Source: a virus
IMG/VR virus record: IMGVR_UViG_3300031111_000528
Coordinates: 1 to 45,703 of that record
DNA length: 45,703 nucleotides
Strand: one strand, 5' to 3'
Made by a program: the position numbers and the translations under genes
Shown: in pieces, positions 1-8,227 of the stretch
Layout of the letters: the number at the start of each line of letters is the position of its first letter
Numbering within the stretch: position 1 is the stretch's first letter
Notes under the pieces: generated by a model
What the model saw: the letters and a program-made list of their open reading frames with translations, nothing else
Database searches by the model: none
Told to the model about the DNA's origin: nothing

Positions 1-630
1 TCATAGCGTCACCGTCCAATAGCCGCAGATGCACACGCTGCCCGGGGCGGCGGCGTGCTCGTCGCACCAGCCGGGCGGATAGGTGTGCCCGTCGCAGTCC
101 TTCATTACCAGGTCGAACGTCCCCGTAAGTTGCCCGCCCACGCACGACACATGTTCCGTCACGTCCTGCATGTCGGCCAGGCACGAGCCGATGAAGCAGC
201 TGTCCGGGCAGCCCTCGCACGGGTCTACGAGGACGCTGGGGCCGGTGTAGTACAGCCCCGCTTCGATCCGCACCCCGTCCGGCTTGCTCGCGTCGGCATA
301 GCAGCCGATCCACAGCTTGTAGTAGAACGTCCACGTCTCCGGATAGTACGGGTGGTCCACCAGCCGCCGCATCTCGTATAGCCACTCGGTCCAGCCAGTG
401 CCGTACCACTTCCTGCACAGGTAGTCGTACGTCCCGTCGGCCAGGAACTCGACGTACCACCACGGGGCGTTGTCGTTGTAGTTCTCGATGTTGTCATCGT
501 TCACCGACGGCGTGCCGACCCAATCGCGGCAAGCCTCGCAGCAGTTGCCCGCGCTGGCGCAGTCGGTGGCCAATGCCCCGCCGGTCGCATGTGTGAGGAT
601 CGCGCCGTCGCCGGCCATGATCGGAGCCAT
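1..630 (-). CDS. Cysteine-rich phage structural protein, unknown function
   Basis: The protein is 209 aa. I do not recognise its family. It holds about 15 cysteines, several paired as CEGCPDSC-type or C-x-C motifs, and is rich in Trp and Tyr, which suggests disulphide- or metal-stabilised folds of an extracellular tail or fibre component. I chose the ATG at 630 because it overlaps the stop of the upstream gene (TGATG). The open frame continues further upstream only as an Arg-rich shadow of that gene. The gene is the most distal tail-side gene in the window, and its stop codon lies at bases 1-3, so it is complete. A role in the tail tip or host contact is inferred from position only. Confidence 0.6.
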   Translation of the reverse strand: MAPIMAGDGAILTHATGGALATDCASAGNCCEACRDWVGTPSVNDDNIENYNDNAPWWYVEFLADGTYDYLCRKWYGTGWTEWLYEMRRLVDHPYYPETWTFYYKLWIGCYADASKPDGVRIEAGLYYTGPSVLVDPCEGCPDSCFIGSCLADMQDVTEHVSCVGGQLTGTFDLVMKDCDGHTYPPGWCDEHAAAPGSVCICGYWTVTL

Positions 631-1424
631 CACGCCACCTCGCACGGGCCGGTGCTGAACGCCACCGACCGCGTCTCTGCCGAGACGGCTACGAGTGCGC
701 CCAGCGAGTCGTATGTCGGCGTGCGGATGAACTGGTAGACCGGAGCGCCGCTCACCCCCGACCAGTAAAGCCGCATGGGCGTGAACTGCACGCCGTAGAA
801 TCCGGGCTCCTGGGCGTCGATGGCCCACTCTTCGGTGTCTGCCGTCTCGCCGCTGCCGCCAAGCACCTTGGGGTCACCCGAAATGCTCGTCGGAAGCGGC
901 TCGCCCAATCGGACCACAGCCCACTTCAGGCCCGTGCCGCTGTCCTTCCACAGGATCACCGCCGAACCGGACGCGCAGCTTGTCAACACCGGCTGTCCGG
1001 CGTCAACGTCGGCGAACTGGTGGCCAGCGTCCGTGACGTTCACCACGGCCGGGCACACGCCCGCTACGCAGGCCTTGCCGATCTCGCCGTCGGCGATGGG
1101 TTCCAGCAGGACGACAAACTTGCCCGCATGGCTGGCTGTGGCCGTCACGCCGACAAACGCGACCTGGTTGGCGAAGCTATCCGTGGCATCGGCCGGAGAG
1201 AAGATCGGCGAGTCGATGCCGAGGGCGGCAAAACGGGCTGCATCCGCGCCGCTTGCGTTCTTGACCGGCACGATGCCCGTCTGCCGGAACGACTGTGTCG
1301 GCTTCTGCGCCGTTCCCTGCTGGCGCTGAAGGTAGTCCCTGGCCGCGTCAACGAACGTGTTGAACGTCGTTGCCGGTATCTTGAGAGGCTGTCCGGGTTG
1401 CACCTTCTTGAGATGGTCACCCAT
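630..1424 (-). CDS. Tail-region protein, unknown function
   Basis: The protein is 264 aa, soluble, with no signal peptide or membrane segment. The N-terminal part contains a Gln-rich helix (around residues 28-45). The rest is rich in Gly, Ala, Val and Asp and looks like beta-structured virion protein. The stop overlaps the start of the next gene (TGATG) and the ATG lies three bases after the preceding stop, so it is co-translated within the tail operon. I cannot name a family. The position downstream of the tape measure suggests a distal tail or baseplate role, which is inference. Confidence 0.65.
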   Translation of the reverse strand: MGDHLKKVQPGQPLKIPATTFNTFVDAARDYLQRQQGTAQKPTQSFRQTGIVPVKNASGADAARFAALGIDSPIFSPADATDSFANQVAFVGVTATASHAGKFVVLLEPIADGEIGKACVAGVCPAVVNVTDAGHQFADVDAGQPVLTSCASGSAVILWKDSGTGLKWAVVRLGEPLPTSISGDPKVLGGSGETADTEEWAIDAQEPGFYGVQFTPMRLYWSGVSGAPVYQFIRTPTYDSLGALVAVSAETRSVAFSTGPCEVA

Positions 1425-1427
1425 GGG

Positions 1428-2258
1428 TCAAGTTCCTATCCCCAATCCTGCGAAGTCGCCTTCTTCGTAGACCTTCTCTATGTAGACGGCGATGGGCTTC
1501 TTGACGATGGCCTTGGCGGCAGAGTCCTCGCTGTCGGCGTAGCGGACCCACATGTACTCCCAGCCCTTCTTGTCGATGCCGCTGATGTCTCCGACCGTCA
1601 GGCCGGAGCGGTTCTCGCTGGCCGCGAAGCGGAAGCTGATCTCCCAGTCCTCGTCCCCTCGCTTCGATCCGGACGCGCCGAGGAACAGCACCTCACCTGC
1701 GGCGAAGCCCTTGAACGATGCGTTGTTGACACGTCCGGTGAGCGACCGCAGCGTTGACTTGTAGCCGCCCGTCACGGCCGCGTCAGCCAGGTAATGTGTC
1801 TCTGAGAAGTTGTAGACCGGCACGGTGATGTCTACGCCTTCCACCGAATCGTGCGTGACGCCGACAGCTCCCTTGAAGTCGGGTGCGGTCTTCCCGGCCG
1901 GGGCGTACCTGTTGACGGTGCTGATCGACTGCGTGACGTGCTGCGCTCCGCCGCCGGTGTCGAATGAGAAGGCAGAGTCGCCCGTCTCCGGTGGCTCACT
2001 GTCTTGCGACGACCGGGCGTAGCGGACAGTTCCCTTCCAGATGCACCCGTCCGGGTTGGCCGTATCCATCACGACCGGCTCGATTTGGCTGGACTGCCGC
2101 GTGAGGTACTGGTAGCTCGACGGAGCCTCGCCGAGCATGGCGTTCTTGGCATCCACGTCGCTGGCCGTGCCTCGCACCTGGTAGCTGAACGTGACGGATA
2201 GGTTGGCACCCGTCGTCCACTGCCTGCTGTCTGGAAGTTCCTCTGCTGTGATCGCCAT
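1428..2258 (-). CDS. Tail-region protein, unknown function
   Basis: The protein is 276 aa. The open frame begins 36 codons earlier, but that stretch is an Arg/Pro-rich shadow of the tape measure gene. The ATG at 2258 (MAITAEELPDS) follows the tape measure stop by ten bases and gives a clean start. The composition is beta-rich, with many Thr, Ser, Gly and Asp residues, as in tail-tip or adhesin domains. It is the first gene after the tape measure, where distal tail proteins of siphophages lie, so a distal-tail-like role is plausible but not shown by a motif I can see. Confidence 0.6.
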   Translation of the reverse strand: MAITAEELPDSRQWTTGANLSVTFSYQVRGTASDVDAKNAMLGEAPSSYQYLTRQSSQIEPVVMDTANPDGCIWKGTVRYARSSQDSEPPETGDSAFSFDTGGGAQHVTQSISTVNRYAPAGKTAPDFKGAVGVTHDSVEGVDITVPVYNFSETHYLADAAVTGGYKSTLRSLTGRVNNASFKGFAAGEVLFLGASGSKRGDEDWEISFRFAASENRSGLTVGDISGIDKKGWEYMWVRYADSEDSAAKAIVKKPIAVYIEKVYEEGDFAGLGIGT

Positions 2259-2268
2259 AGCTCGCGCC

Positions 2269-4053
2269 CTAAGAGAATGCCAGCCCGCCGTCGCGGGCTT
2301 CGTCCAGCAGCTTCTTTGTGTTCTTCGCGGTTTCCTCGGTGGCCTTCGCTGTGCGGTCGGCGGCATCGCCGGATTGCAGACCGAGAAGCGCAGCCGCGTT
2401 GAACGTCCCAGTCACGCCTACCTTCGCTGCCTGCTGGGAAAGCTCCATGCCGCCAAGCTCGGCCATGCCTTGAAGCCCGGACATGTCCGGTGCCTTGATC
2501 TCGACTGCTCCATCCAGGCCCAGCAGCTTGCCCAGCGACGAGTCCCCGAGCTTGGCGCGGAACTCGGCGTCGTGGGCCTGCCATTCCTTCGAGAGCTGCT
2601 CGCCGAGGGCGTTCACGCGGCCTTGAAGCTCCCTCTCCAGCGGGCCGATGTGCCGGGCGGCGATATTCGGCATTTCCTTGATGGCCGACTCGAAGCCTTC
2701 CAGCAGCGGCGTCCACTTGAAGTTCCAGCCTTCGCCGGTGGCGAAGCCGATGATGGCATCCCACAGAGCCTTGAGGTTGCGGCCGATGTTGACGGCCACC
2801 GTCTTCGTGAATCGCCAAATGGTCGTGAACACGTCCCGCCAGTTGTCGGCGAACCACTTGAGCGTCGCCGGGATCACCTCGACGAAGAAGTGCCGCACCT
2901 GCGAGGCGAAGCGGACGATGTGCAGAATCCCGGCGGATGCGGCATATTCCATTGCGGCCCGCCAGTTCTTCACGGCGAAGACGACGGCGGAGATGGCCGT
3001 GACGGCTGCGTTCTTGAACCAGCCGAACGCCTTGCCCAGCCACTCGACGGCCATGCCGCCCAGGTCGGTGGTGCTGGCCAGGACCGCACCGAGCGCGACC
3101 ACGGCCGCGATTACCAGGCCCAGCGGGGACAGGACGAAGCTCAGCACCGTCGCCAGGCCGCCGAGAATCGTTCCCGCAAGCGACACGGCTGTGCCGAGCG
3201 CTGCCAATGCGACCCCGCCTGCGACGACCATCGCGGCAACCTTGGCGATGGACACCACCACCTGCCGGTTAGCCTGTATCCACGCCGACGCCTTGACGGC
3301 GATGGTCGTGATCGTCCCGGCCAGTTGCTTGAGCGCCGGGGCCAGAGCGGCCCCCACCTGGAAGACGCCCATCTTGACGACCTTCCAGAGGGAGTCCATC
3401 GCGTCGGTGAAGTCCTCGGCCGCCTTGGCGTCCTCGCCCGACATCGTCAGGCCGAGCGCCCGGGCCTGCTGCTGGAGCGCCTCGATGCCCTTGGAGCCCT
3501 GGGCGAACATCGGCAGCAGGTTCGTGCCGGTTCGGCCGAACAGAGTCATGGCGATGGCAGCTTTCTTCGTGGGGTCGGAGATCTGGCCGATGCTGTCGGC
3601 CAGTTTCTTGAACTGCTCCTCCGGCGAGAGGCCGTCGAGGTCCTTGTACGTCAGGCCCAGGTCGGCCAGTGCGTCCTTGGCGGTGGACAGGCCTCGCCCG
3701 GCGTCGTAGATCGACCGCTGCATCCGCCGGAAGCCGTTTTCCAGCGACTCGAACTCCGTGCCGGTCTGGCTGGCGACGAAGCGGAGCTCGCTGAGCGTCT
3801 CGACCGACAGGCCGGTCCGCTTGGCCATCTTAGCGACCTGGTCGCCCATGGAACTGAACGCTTTAGCCGCCCCGAGCATGGGCGCAAGCACGGCCGTGCC
3901 GAGGCCGGCCATCTTCAGGCCCATGTTGCGTATGTTTGCACCGAAGGCCTTGAGCTTGGCCGACGCGGCCCTCAGCCCGCGCACGAGCTTGCTGTCGTCG
4001 GCGAAGAGCTCGACGAATGCACGGCCCGCTCGGATGCCTTGAGTCGATGGCAT
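2269..4053 (-). CDS. Phage tail tape measure protein
   Basis: The protein is 594 aa. The N-terminal third has the typical tape measure pattern: a short beta element, then a long run of Ala/Lys/Leu helices (KLKAFGANIRNMG, GDQVAKMAKRTGLSVETLSELRFVASQTG). This is characteristic of the TP901-type core domain. The middle (roughly residues 240-340) holds several hydrophobic Ala/Val/Gly-rich helices that could span a membrane during DNA injection. It is short for a tape measure, implying a short tail if length scales as usual. It sits between the tail chaperone and holin-like cluster and the distal tail genes. Confidence 0.85.
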   Translation of the reverse strand: MPSTQGIRAGRAFVELFADDSKLVRGLRAASAKLKAFGANIRNMGLKMAGLGTAVLAPMLGAAKAFSSMGDQVAKMAKRTGLSVETLSELRFVASQTGTEFESLENGFRRMQRSIYDAGRGLSTAKDALADLGLTYKDLDGLSPEEQFKKLADSIGQISDPTKKAAIAMTLFGRTGTNLLPMFAQGSKGIEALQQQARALGLTMSGEDAKAAEDFTDAMDSLWKVVKMGVFQVGAALAPALKQLAGTITTIAVKASAWIQANRQVVVSIAKVAAMVVAGGVALAALGTAVSLAGTILGGLATVLSFVLSPLGLVIAAVVALGAVLASTTDLGGMAVEWLGKAFGWFKNAAVTAISAVVFAVKNWRAAMEYAASAGILHIVRFASQVRHFFVEVIPATLKWFADNWRDVFTTIWRFTKTVAVNIGRNLKALWDAIIGFATGEGWNFKWTPLLEGFESAIKEMPNIAARHIGPLERELQGRVNALGEQLSKEWQAHDAEFRAKLGDSSLGKLLGLDGAVEIKAPDMSGLQGMAELGGMELSQQAAKVGVTGTFNAAALLGLQSGDAADRTAKATEETAKNTKKLLDEARDGGLAFS

Positions 4054-4056
4054 GGA

Positions 4057-4284
4057 CTACTCGTCCTCCGGCATGGGAAGGGAATACCACCCCTCGGGCA
4101 GGTTCATCTTGCCGGCGACGGGCTCGCCGTCGGCGTCCTTCACCCAGACCTTCACGTGCTTGACCGTTTCTCGCAGCCGCACGGGCGTGCCGTGCGGAAC
4201 GTAGATCGTCCGCACGCATCCTGCACCAGAGGTCAGCAGCATGATGGGCAGCAGGAAGGGAATCAGCCGTTTCAGAAGGCTCAT
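4057..4284 (-). CDS. Small lipoprotein, possible spanin-like lysis protein
   Basis: The protein is 75 aa with a Lys-Arg start, a hydrophobic core (LLPIMLLTSGAGC) and a lipobox ending at the Cys around residue 22. This predicts a signal-peptidase-II-processed lipoprotein. The mature part is a small charged beta-like domain. The ATG at 4284 overlaps the stop of the next upstream gene (ATGA), while the longer open frame is a shadow. Two more small membrane proteins lie directly upstream, so the three may form a lysis set (holin, membrane partner, outer-membrane spanin). The spanin idea rests on size, lipobox and neighbours, not on sequence similarity. Confidence 0.6.
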   Translation of the reverse strand: MSLLKRLIPFLLPIMLLTSGAGCVRTIYVPHGTPVRLRETVKHVKVWVKDADGEPVAGKMNLPEGWYSLPMPEDE

Positions 4285-4436
4285 GGTTTGCTCCAGTGCT
4301 CGCGGACCTTCGCTCGCAATTTGTCGCGCGTGTTGCGGTCTGGGTCGGCGTCCTCCGCCGTGGGCCGCGATTGCTTCACGACCCACGGCAGAAGCGCCTG
4401 CAACACGGCGGTCAAGATGGCGACAAGCCACTTCAT
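4281..4436 (-). CDS. Small membrane protein, possibly lysis related
   Basis: The protein is 51 aa: an N-terminal transmembrane helix (MKWLVAILTAVLQALLPWVV), then a charged tail rich in Arg, Lys and Asp that is probably cytoplasmic or periplasmic. The start overlaps the upstream stop (TGATG) and its own stop overlaps the lipoprotein start (ATGA), so it is translationally coupled on both sides. Its topology fits an inner-membrane spanin or holin partner. I see no catalytic motif. Confidence 0.6.
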   Translation of the reverse strand: MKWLVAILTAVLQALLPWVVKQSRPTAEDADPDRNTRDKLRAKVREHWSKP

Positions 4437-4816
4437 CAGGCAGCCTTCGAGTCGCTCAGGCCGCCAAAGCGGTCCAGGTCGTTGTGCGTGATCTGGATGC
4501 CTTGCTTGATTTCCTCGACGAGTTTGTCCGACGGCTGCTTGCCGTTGTTGGCTTCGGCATAGGCGTTCAGGACGAATCGAAGAGCCGTGTCGAGCTTTGC
4601 CAGGCCGGCGTTGGGCGTGTCGTCGGGGATCTGCTTCTCGGCCAGCTTGATGCCGGTGATAATGCTGCCCTCGTACTTCTTCCATGCCTCCTGGAACGGG
4701 TTGAGCTTGCTGGCCAGGAAGATGAAGAAGCCGACCACAGCCGCCCACGTCACAGCGAAACCAAAGCTGGAGTTGAGGAACTTCCCGACAGCCTCGATGA
4801 TTGCATTGACGTCCAT
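4436..4816 (-). CDS. Holin-like membrane protein
   Basis: The protein is 126 aa with one hydrophobic helix near the N-terminus (FGFAVTWAAVVGFFIFLASKL) and a helical, charged C-terminal half. This resembles the layout of LLH-type holins. I chose the second ATG at 4816 because a GGAAAGGA ribosome site lies the right distance upstream and the start follows the preceding stop by one base; the first ATG at 4843 would lie inside the upstream gene. Coupling with the two following small membrane and lipoprotein genes supports a lysis role. The family assignment is tentative. Confidence 0.6.
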   Translation of the reverse strand: MDVNAIIEAVGKFLNSSFGFAVTWAAVVGFFIFLASKLNPFQEAWKKYEGSIITGIKLAEKQIPDDTPNAGLAKLDTALRFVLNAYAEANNGKQPSDKLVEEIKQGIQITHNDLDRFGGLSDSKAA

Positions 4817-4817
4817 G

Positions 4818-5063
4818 TCATAGTCCTTTCCGGCCTTGTCCATTAAGGAAGGCCTGCTTCAGAGTTGCGATGTTCTCGTGGTCCACTTCGATGACTTCGT
4901 GCGGCGTCTTGCCCTCTCTACAAAAGGGGTCGTAATCGCTCGGCTTCATGGTCCGACCCTTCTTCGGGTCGCGGTGGCAGTTGGCCGTCAGGGCCAGCAG
5001 GACCGATAGCCGGCCCCATTCGTCGCGGCCGTGGCCTTCGGCCATCCACAGCAGTTGCCGCAA
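4818..5063 (-). CDS. Tail assembly chaperone, second part (frameshift product)
   Basis: From a TTG codon this is 81 aa, with the segment RQLLWMAEGHGRDEWGRL...LLALTANCHRDPKKGR..PSDYDPF that I associate with the T-type half of phage tail chaperones. The same frame continues upstream, inside the preceding gene, as RDVWIIAGSLGVDPRPLT. This looks like genuine conserved coding sequence, yet no ATG, GTG or TTG precedes it in this frame. The domain is therefore probably made as a -1 frameshift extension of the gene at 5066-5539, as in lambda G-GT. The predicted fusion is about 240 aa if slippage occurs at 5240-5246. Confidence 0.7.
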   Translation of the reverse strand: MRQLLWMAEGHGRDEWGRLSVLLALTANCHRDPKKGRTMKPSDYDPFCREGKTPHEVIEVDHENIATLKQAFLNGQGRKGL

Positions 5064-5065
5064 CG

Positions 5066-5539
5066 TCAGCGGTCGGGGATCGACTCCGAGACTTCCGGCG
5101 ATGATCCAGACATCGCGCCAGCGATCACTTCCTGAACGTCCAGACCGCCGATCTTCTCTTCGATGGCCTTCACGGCCGCGTCGATCATCGCCGCCTGCGT
5201 CTCCACGGCGCGGGCTCGGTCTGCCCGGCCGCGGCTGCGGAAAAAATCCACTAGTTCCTCATAGAACGCCTTCTGCGCCGCCAGCAGCGTCGCTCCGTCG
5301 AAGCCGGCCCGCACGTCGGCGTCACTGACCTTGTGCGTCTCGAACTGACTTGCCAGCAGGGCGCAAAGCACCTCGCCCAGGAGCATCTCGTCCGTGCCGA
5401 GGCGCGTCAGCAAAGGTGGATCACCGGCTTCCGGCTGGAGCAGGTCGATATCCAGCGTGTCCTTGACAGCCATGGCCGTGCCGAGGTTCAGGCCGATGGC
5501 CCAGGTTCGTCCGGCAGTGTCAGTGAATGTCTTCATCAT
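5066..5539 (-). CDS. Tail assembly chaperone, first part
   Basis: The protein is 157 aa and mainly helical in its second half. It follows the tail tube gene and precedes the tape measure region, the usual place for the G-type chaperone that coats the tape measure during tail building. I chose the ATG at 5539 because it forms an ATGA overlap with the tail tube stop; the longer frame is a shadow. About two thirds in, the codons GAT TTT TTC contain a T TTT TTC heptamer, a likely -1 slip site leading into the frame of the downstream chaperone part. The function is assigned from context and from the downstream part. Confidence 0.7.
   Translation of the reverse strand: MMKTFTDTAGRTWAIGLNLGTAMAVKDTLDIDLLQPEAGDPPLLTRLGTDEMLLGEVLCALLASQFETHKVSDADVRAGFDGATLLAAQKAFYEELVDFFRSRGRADRARAVETQAAMIDAAVKAIEEKIGGLDVQEVIAGAMSGSSPEVSESIPDR
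5240..5246 (-). promoter_or_regulatory. Candidate -1 ribosomal frameshift site T TTT TTC
   Basis: Read on the minus strand, the zero-frame codons are GAT TTT TTC, giving an X XXY YYZ heptamer. The -1 frame has a TGA a few codons upstream and is then open without a stop to base 4818. The slip site therefore sits at the very start of the shared open window. A run of six T is also the slip signal known for the phage P2 E/E' tail chaperone. No pseudoknot was modelled. Confidence 0.55.
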
Positions 5540-5979
5540 GCACCTCCGACTTCGTGCCACTCGACGAACACCGCCAACTTCGCCGTCACGTCGGCGACGA
5601 TTGCCTCTTCCAGCGATTCGTTGCGGGAGAAGTTGGTGATGGCAAAGTCGCCAAGCGGGCCTTGTGCCCCGGAGATGCCAACCTTCTGGTCCAGCACGGC
5701 TAGTGCGACGGTGCTGGCTGTGAGGAATGCGGTCTTGATCGCGTCGAAGACGGTGTCGCCCGGCCGCCAGACCATCTGGAACTCGACGGTGCACTCGCGG
5801 AGCGTCGGTGCAGTGGCCCGCCAGCCGGAGTTGCCTCGCGTGGTGATGTCCGCCTCGCCGGCCTCCAGGTTGAGCGTCACGTCGCGGACGTTGTCCACCT
5901 CGGTCATGCCCGACGGCGAGGTCTCGCCGGCTGCTCCCTGGTAAAGCCCGGCGTTCATGCCCAATACATAGGTTGCCAT
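5536..5979 (-). CDS. Major tail tube protein
   Basis: The protein is 147 aa. It has the length, beta-rich composition and position of a siphophage tail tube subunit. The N-terminus (MATYVLGMNAGLYQG) is followed by VDNVRDVTLNLEAGEADITTRGNSGWR and the FEFQMVWRPGD-like stretch typical of tail tube proteins, which carry a short motif describing differences from a tube background. It lies between the head-tail connector genes and the tail chaperone pair. The stop overlaps the chaperone start (ATGA). Confidence 0.75.
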   Translation of the reverse strand: MATYVLGMNAGLYQGAAGETSPSGMTEVDNVRDVTLNLEAGEADITTRGNSGWRATAPTLRECTVEFQMVWRPGDTVFDAIKTAFLTASTVALAVLDQKVGISGAQGPLGDFAITNFSRNESLEEAIVADVTAKLAVFVEWHEVGGA

Positions 5980-5992
5980 TGTGTAGTGCTCC

Positions 5993-6430
5993 TTACCTGA
6001 CGCTGCTGGCCCACATCGCGGGCAGCCTGGGTTGTTCCTTCTCGAAGGCCGGCCCCATGTATGGGCGAGCCCTGATTCTCACGTGTCGTTTCTTGCGGCG
6101 GTTGCGTAGGCCCTCGACCACGGTTGAGGTTCCGCCGTACTCCAGCGCCGCCGGTGTATCTCCCACCTTCTGATTCAACCGCTGCGGGCCGATGACCACG
6201 CTTCGCCTCTGGCGGTCGTAGCCGAAGTAGATCAGCCGCTTCAGCAGGCCGGTGTGGCTGCTGGGTGGCTGGCCGGGCGCGCTTACGCGCTTCCGCTTGC
6301 GGATGGATGACTTTGCCCCGCGCCGGACGAATGCGCCGAAGCGGCTCAACACACGCCGCGCAGCCTTGTCCACCGCGCCGGTGACGGCCTTGCGGTCGAA
6401 GAACATCTGCTTCGTGACCAGACGGATCAT
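5993..6430 (-). CDS. HK97 gp10-like tail completion protein
   Basis: The protein is 145 aa and very basic. It carries a helix pair with many Arg and Lys residues and an SAPGQPPSSHTGLLKRLI segment. The pattern of a small Pro-containing turn (PGxPP..TG.L) followed by strands is typical of the HK97 gp10 family, which completes the tail top and joins it to the head. The gene precedes the tail tube gene, as expected. The start ATG overlaps the stop of the upstream gene. Confidence 0.75.
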   Translation of the reverse strand: MIRLVTKQMFFDRKAVTGAVDKAARRVLSRFGAFVRRGAKSSIRKRKRVSAPGQPPSSHTGLLKRLIYFGYDRQRRSVVIGPQRLNQKVGDTPAALEYGGTSTVVEGLRNRRKKRHVRIRARPYMGPAFEKEQPRLPAMWASSVR

Positions 6431-7542
6431 CTGCGGTGTCCTCTCGCCGTGCTGGTCGAAGTGGACGTCCCGCCTGGCAGGCCGGTAGAGGGCAGCGTGA
6501 TTTCCAGGAAGGCCGCGTTATCGCCCGTCAGGTCATAGCCGTGATAGCGAGGAGACGACGGAGGCGTCGGCACGTCCCACGGGTCGATGATGCACAGGTG
6601 CAGGACATCTCCAGTCGGCCACTCGCCGGCCGCGATGATGTCAGGCGACTTGATCCATCCCGCCCCTTCCTCAGAGGCGCTCTGCCAGTCGGTGCCGATC
6701 GGTTGAGCGGCGACGGCGTCGAGGATGTCGGAATAGTTATCCGCCTCAGTCAGCCCGCCGGTGATTCCTGTGCTGTTGGCCAGCCTGATTGCCGTTGGGT
6801 CGGCGACGCTGTCATGGAGATATAGCCGTGCCGCCAGTGGGGCCTGATACTCGCTGATGTCGAAGGCCATCAGCGACCGGTCTATTGCGCAGAAACAGTC
6901 CTCGCGGACGCGGGTCGTTATGCCCGTGCCTTGCCAGGTGCATTCGGCGGCGGCCTGTATGACGGCCCATTGGCCCGGAGGCGCGTCGTAGGTATAGATG
7001 CGCACGGCCATGTCGCCGTAGGTCAGGCGGACGGTCTCGGGGTCGAGGTTGATCTCGTCGATGCCGGCCGCTTCGGCATATGCCTTCGCCTTGGCCAGGT
7101 TGACCTGCACGCGCTTGGCCGCTAGGTCAATCGAGCATTCCTTGCCGAGTCGGAGCTTCCAGGCGTCGAAGAACAGGCCGCAACGCAGGCCATCGACGCC
7201 GGGGAACTCCAGGCCGTCGGCGACGGTGTGAACGCCTTTACTGAAGTCCACGTCGAACGTCAGGCTGTCCGGACAAGATGCAGGCGTGAGGACCGGCCCG
7301 AAGTGCGTGGGCGTAATGACTTCTCGCTTCGATGCAACCACCAGCGCATCTGCGTCGGCTGCGTCAGGCCGGAGGGATATCCAATCGTCGCCCAGGCGGA
7401 TGACGTAGGCTTCACCTTCGCGCCTTACGCTCAGTAAGTCGTCGACGCATCGCCAGTGGCCATCGTATCGGGCGAATTTCGGCCCGGCGTGCAGGCGGGC
7501 GCGGTTGCCAAGAATCTCAGTTGTCGCGTTCAGGATGGCCAA
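6427..7542 (-). CDS. Phage virion protein, unknown function
   Basis: The protein is 371 aa and acidic, with no signal or membrane segment. It has several Cys residues and a C-terminal Ser/Thr/Gly tail (GGTSTSTSTARG). It lies between the connector-type genes and the tail completion gene. Beta-rich composition suggests a structural or decoration role. I do not recognise a family. The start at 7542 overlaps the upstream stop by 13 bases and the stop overlaps the next start (ATGA). Confidence 0.6.
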   Translation of the reverse strand: MAILNATTEILGNRARLHAGPKFARYDGHWRCVDDLLSVRREGEAYVIRLGDDWISLRPDAADADALVVASKREVITPTHFGPVLTPASCPDSLTFDVDFSKGVHTVADGLEFPGVDGLRCGLFFDAWKLRLGKECSIDLAAKRVQVNLAKAKAYAEAAGIDEINLDPETVRLTYGDMAVRIYTYDAPPGQWAVIQAAAECTWQGTGITTRVREDCFCAIDRSLMAFDISEYQAPLAARLYLHDSVADPTAIRLANSTGITGGLTEADNYSDILDAVAAQPIGTDWQSASEEGAGWIKSPDIIAAGEWPTGDVLHLCIIDPWDVPTPPSSPRYHGYDLTGDNAAFLEITLPSTGLPGGTSTSTSTARGHRR

Positions 7543-7856
7543 TTGTCATCCTCCGTTACGAGCACGTGTTCGTCGGGAAAGACTACGGATGCCGAATGCT
7601 GCCCAGCCGGTGCGAGCAGGCGCTTGGCCAGGCCAAGGGCGGTTTCGCGTTGAATGTGTGGTTGCCCCGGAATATCGAGCAGGCCGATGGCCAGGCCGTC
7701 CTCGTCGCCGTTGGCGTGGATGTAGCGCGTGGGCGTAACGCTGACGCACAGGCCCAATGCAGCCACAGCATGGCGGATCGCCTCATCGGTCATCGTTCGC
7801 CTGCCGGGGGCAAGCCCCAACTCTATCCGTGCGTGATGTGTCGGGCAGCTTCTCAT
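7530..7856 (-). CDS. Small phage protein, unknown function
   Basis: The protein is 108 aa. The ATG at 7856 gives an ATGA overlap with the preceding stop; an internal Met at residue 22 (MTDEAIRHAV) is an alternative start. The core is a mixed alpha/beta stretch with GDEDGLAIGLLDIPGQ. Its position among connector genes suggests a head-tail joining or minor virion role, but no motif confirms this. Confidence 0.5.
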   Translation of the reverse strand: MRSCPTHHARIELGLAPGRRTMTDEAIRHAVAALGLCVSVTPTRYIHANGDEDGLAIGLLDIPGQPHIQRETALGLAKRLLAPAGQHSASVVFPDEHVLVTEDDNWPS

Positions 7857-8215
7857 GACGCAACCGCTCCGAACGGCGTCCAGGTGATGTCCGAATCGCT
7901 TGCACCGACCGGCTTGGCATACAGCTTCGTGCAGCCCGCACAGTCGATCTGGTGGTTGCCTTCAGCCTTGTAGCCGCAGCCGACGCCGGACGGCTCGCCA
8001 GCAGCGACCTTGGCGACCAGGTATGTCTCCTCGGTGACGCCGACGTGGATGTAGGCGGTGCCGTCCGGCAGGTCGATTGCCGTCCACTGGCTCGCCGTAG
8101 CCGTCACGGCCGCCGGGGACGATATCGCGCGATAGCCGGATGCCAGCTTGACCAGCAGCGCACCGGTCTCGTCGTCTATCTGCACGTCAGCAGAATTGAG
8201 CCATCGTTTAGCCAT
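7853..8215 (-). CDS. Small phage protein, unknown function
   Basis: The protein is 120 aa. The C-terminal half contains GVGCGYKAEGNHQIDCAGCTKLYA, with three cysteines that might form a small metal site or disulphide. The rest is beta-like and rich in Ala and Thr. It is probably a virion component given its location between capsid and tail genes. I do not recognise a family. Confidence 0.55.
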   Translation of the reverse strand: MAKRWLNSADVQIDDETGALLVKLASGYRAISSPAAVTATASQWTAIDLPDGTAYIHVGVTEETYLVAKVAAGEPSGVGCGYKAEGNHQIDCAGCTKLYAKPVGASDSDITWTPFGAVAS

Positions 8216-8227
8216 GTCTGGTGGTCC

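Noticed and set aside
2191-4491. 766-aa plus-strand open frame antisense to the tape measure
   Set aside because: No domain pattern and biased composition; the opposite frame is a clear tape measure protein.
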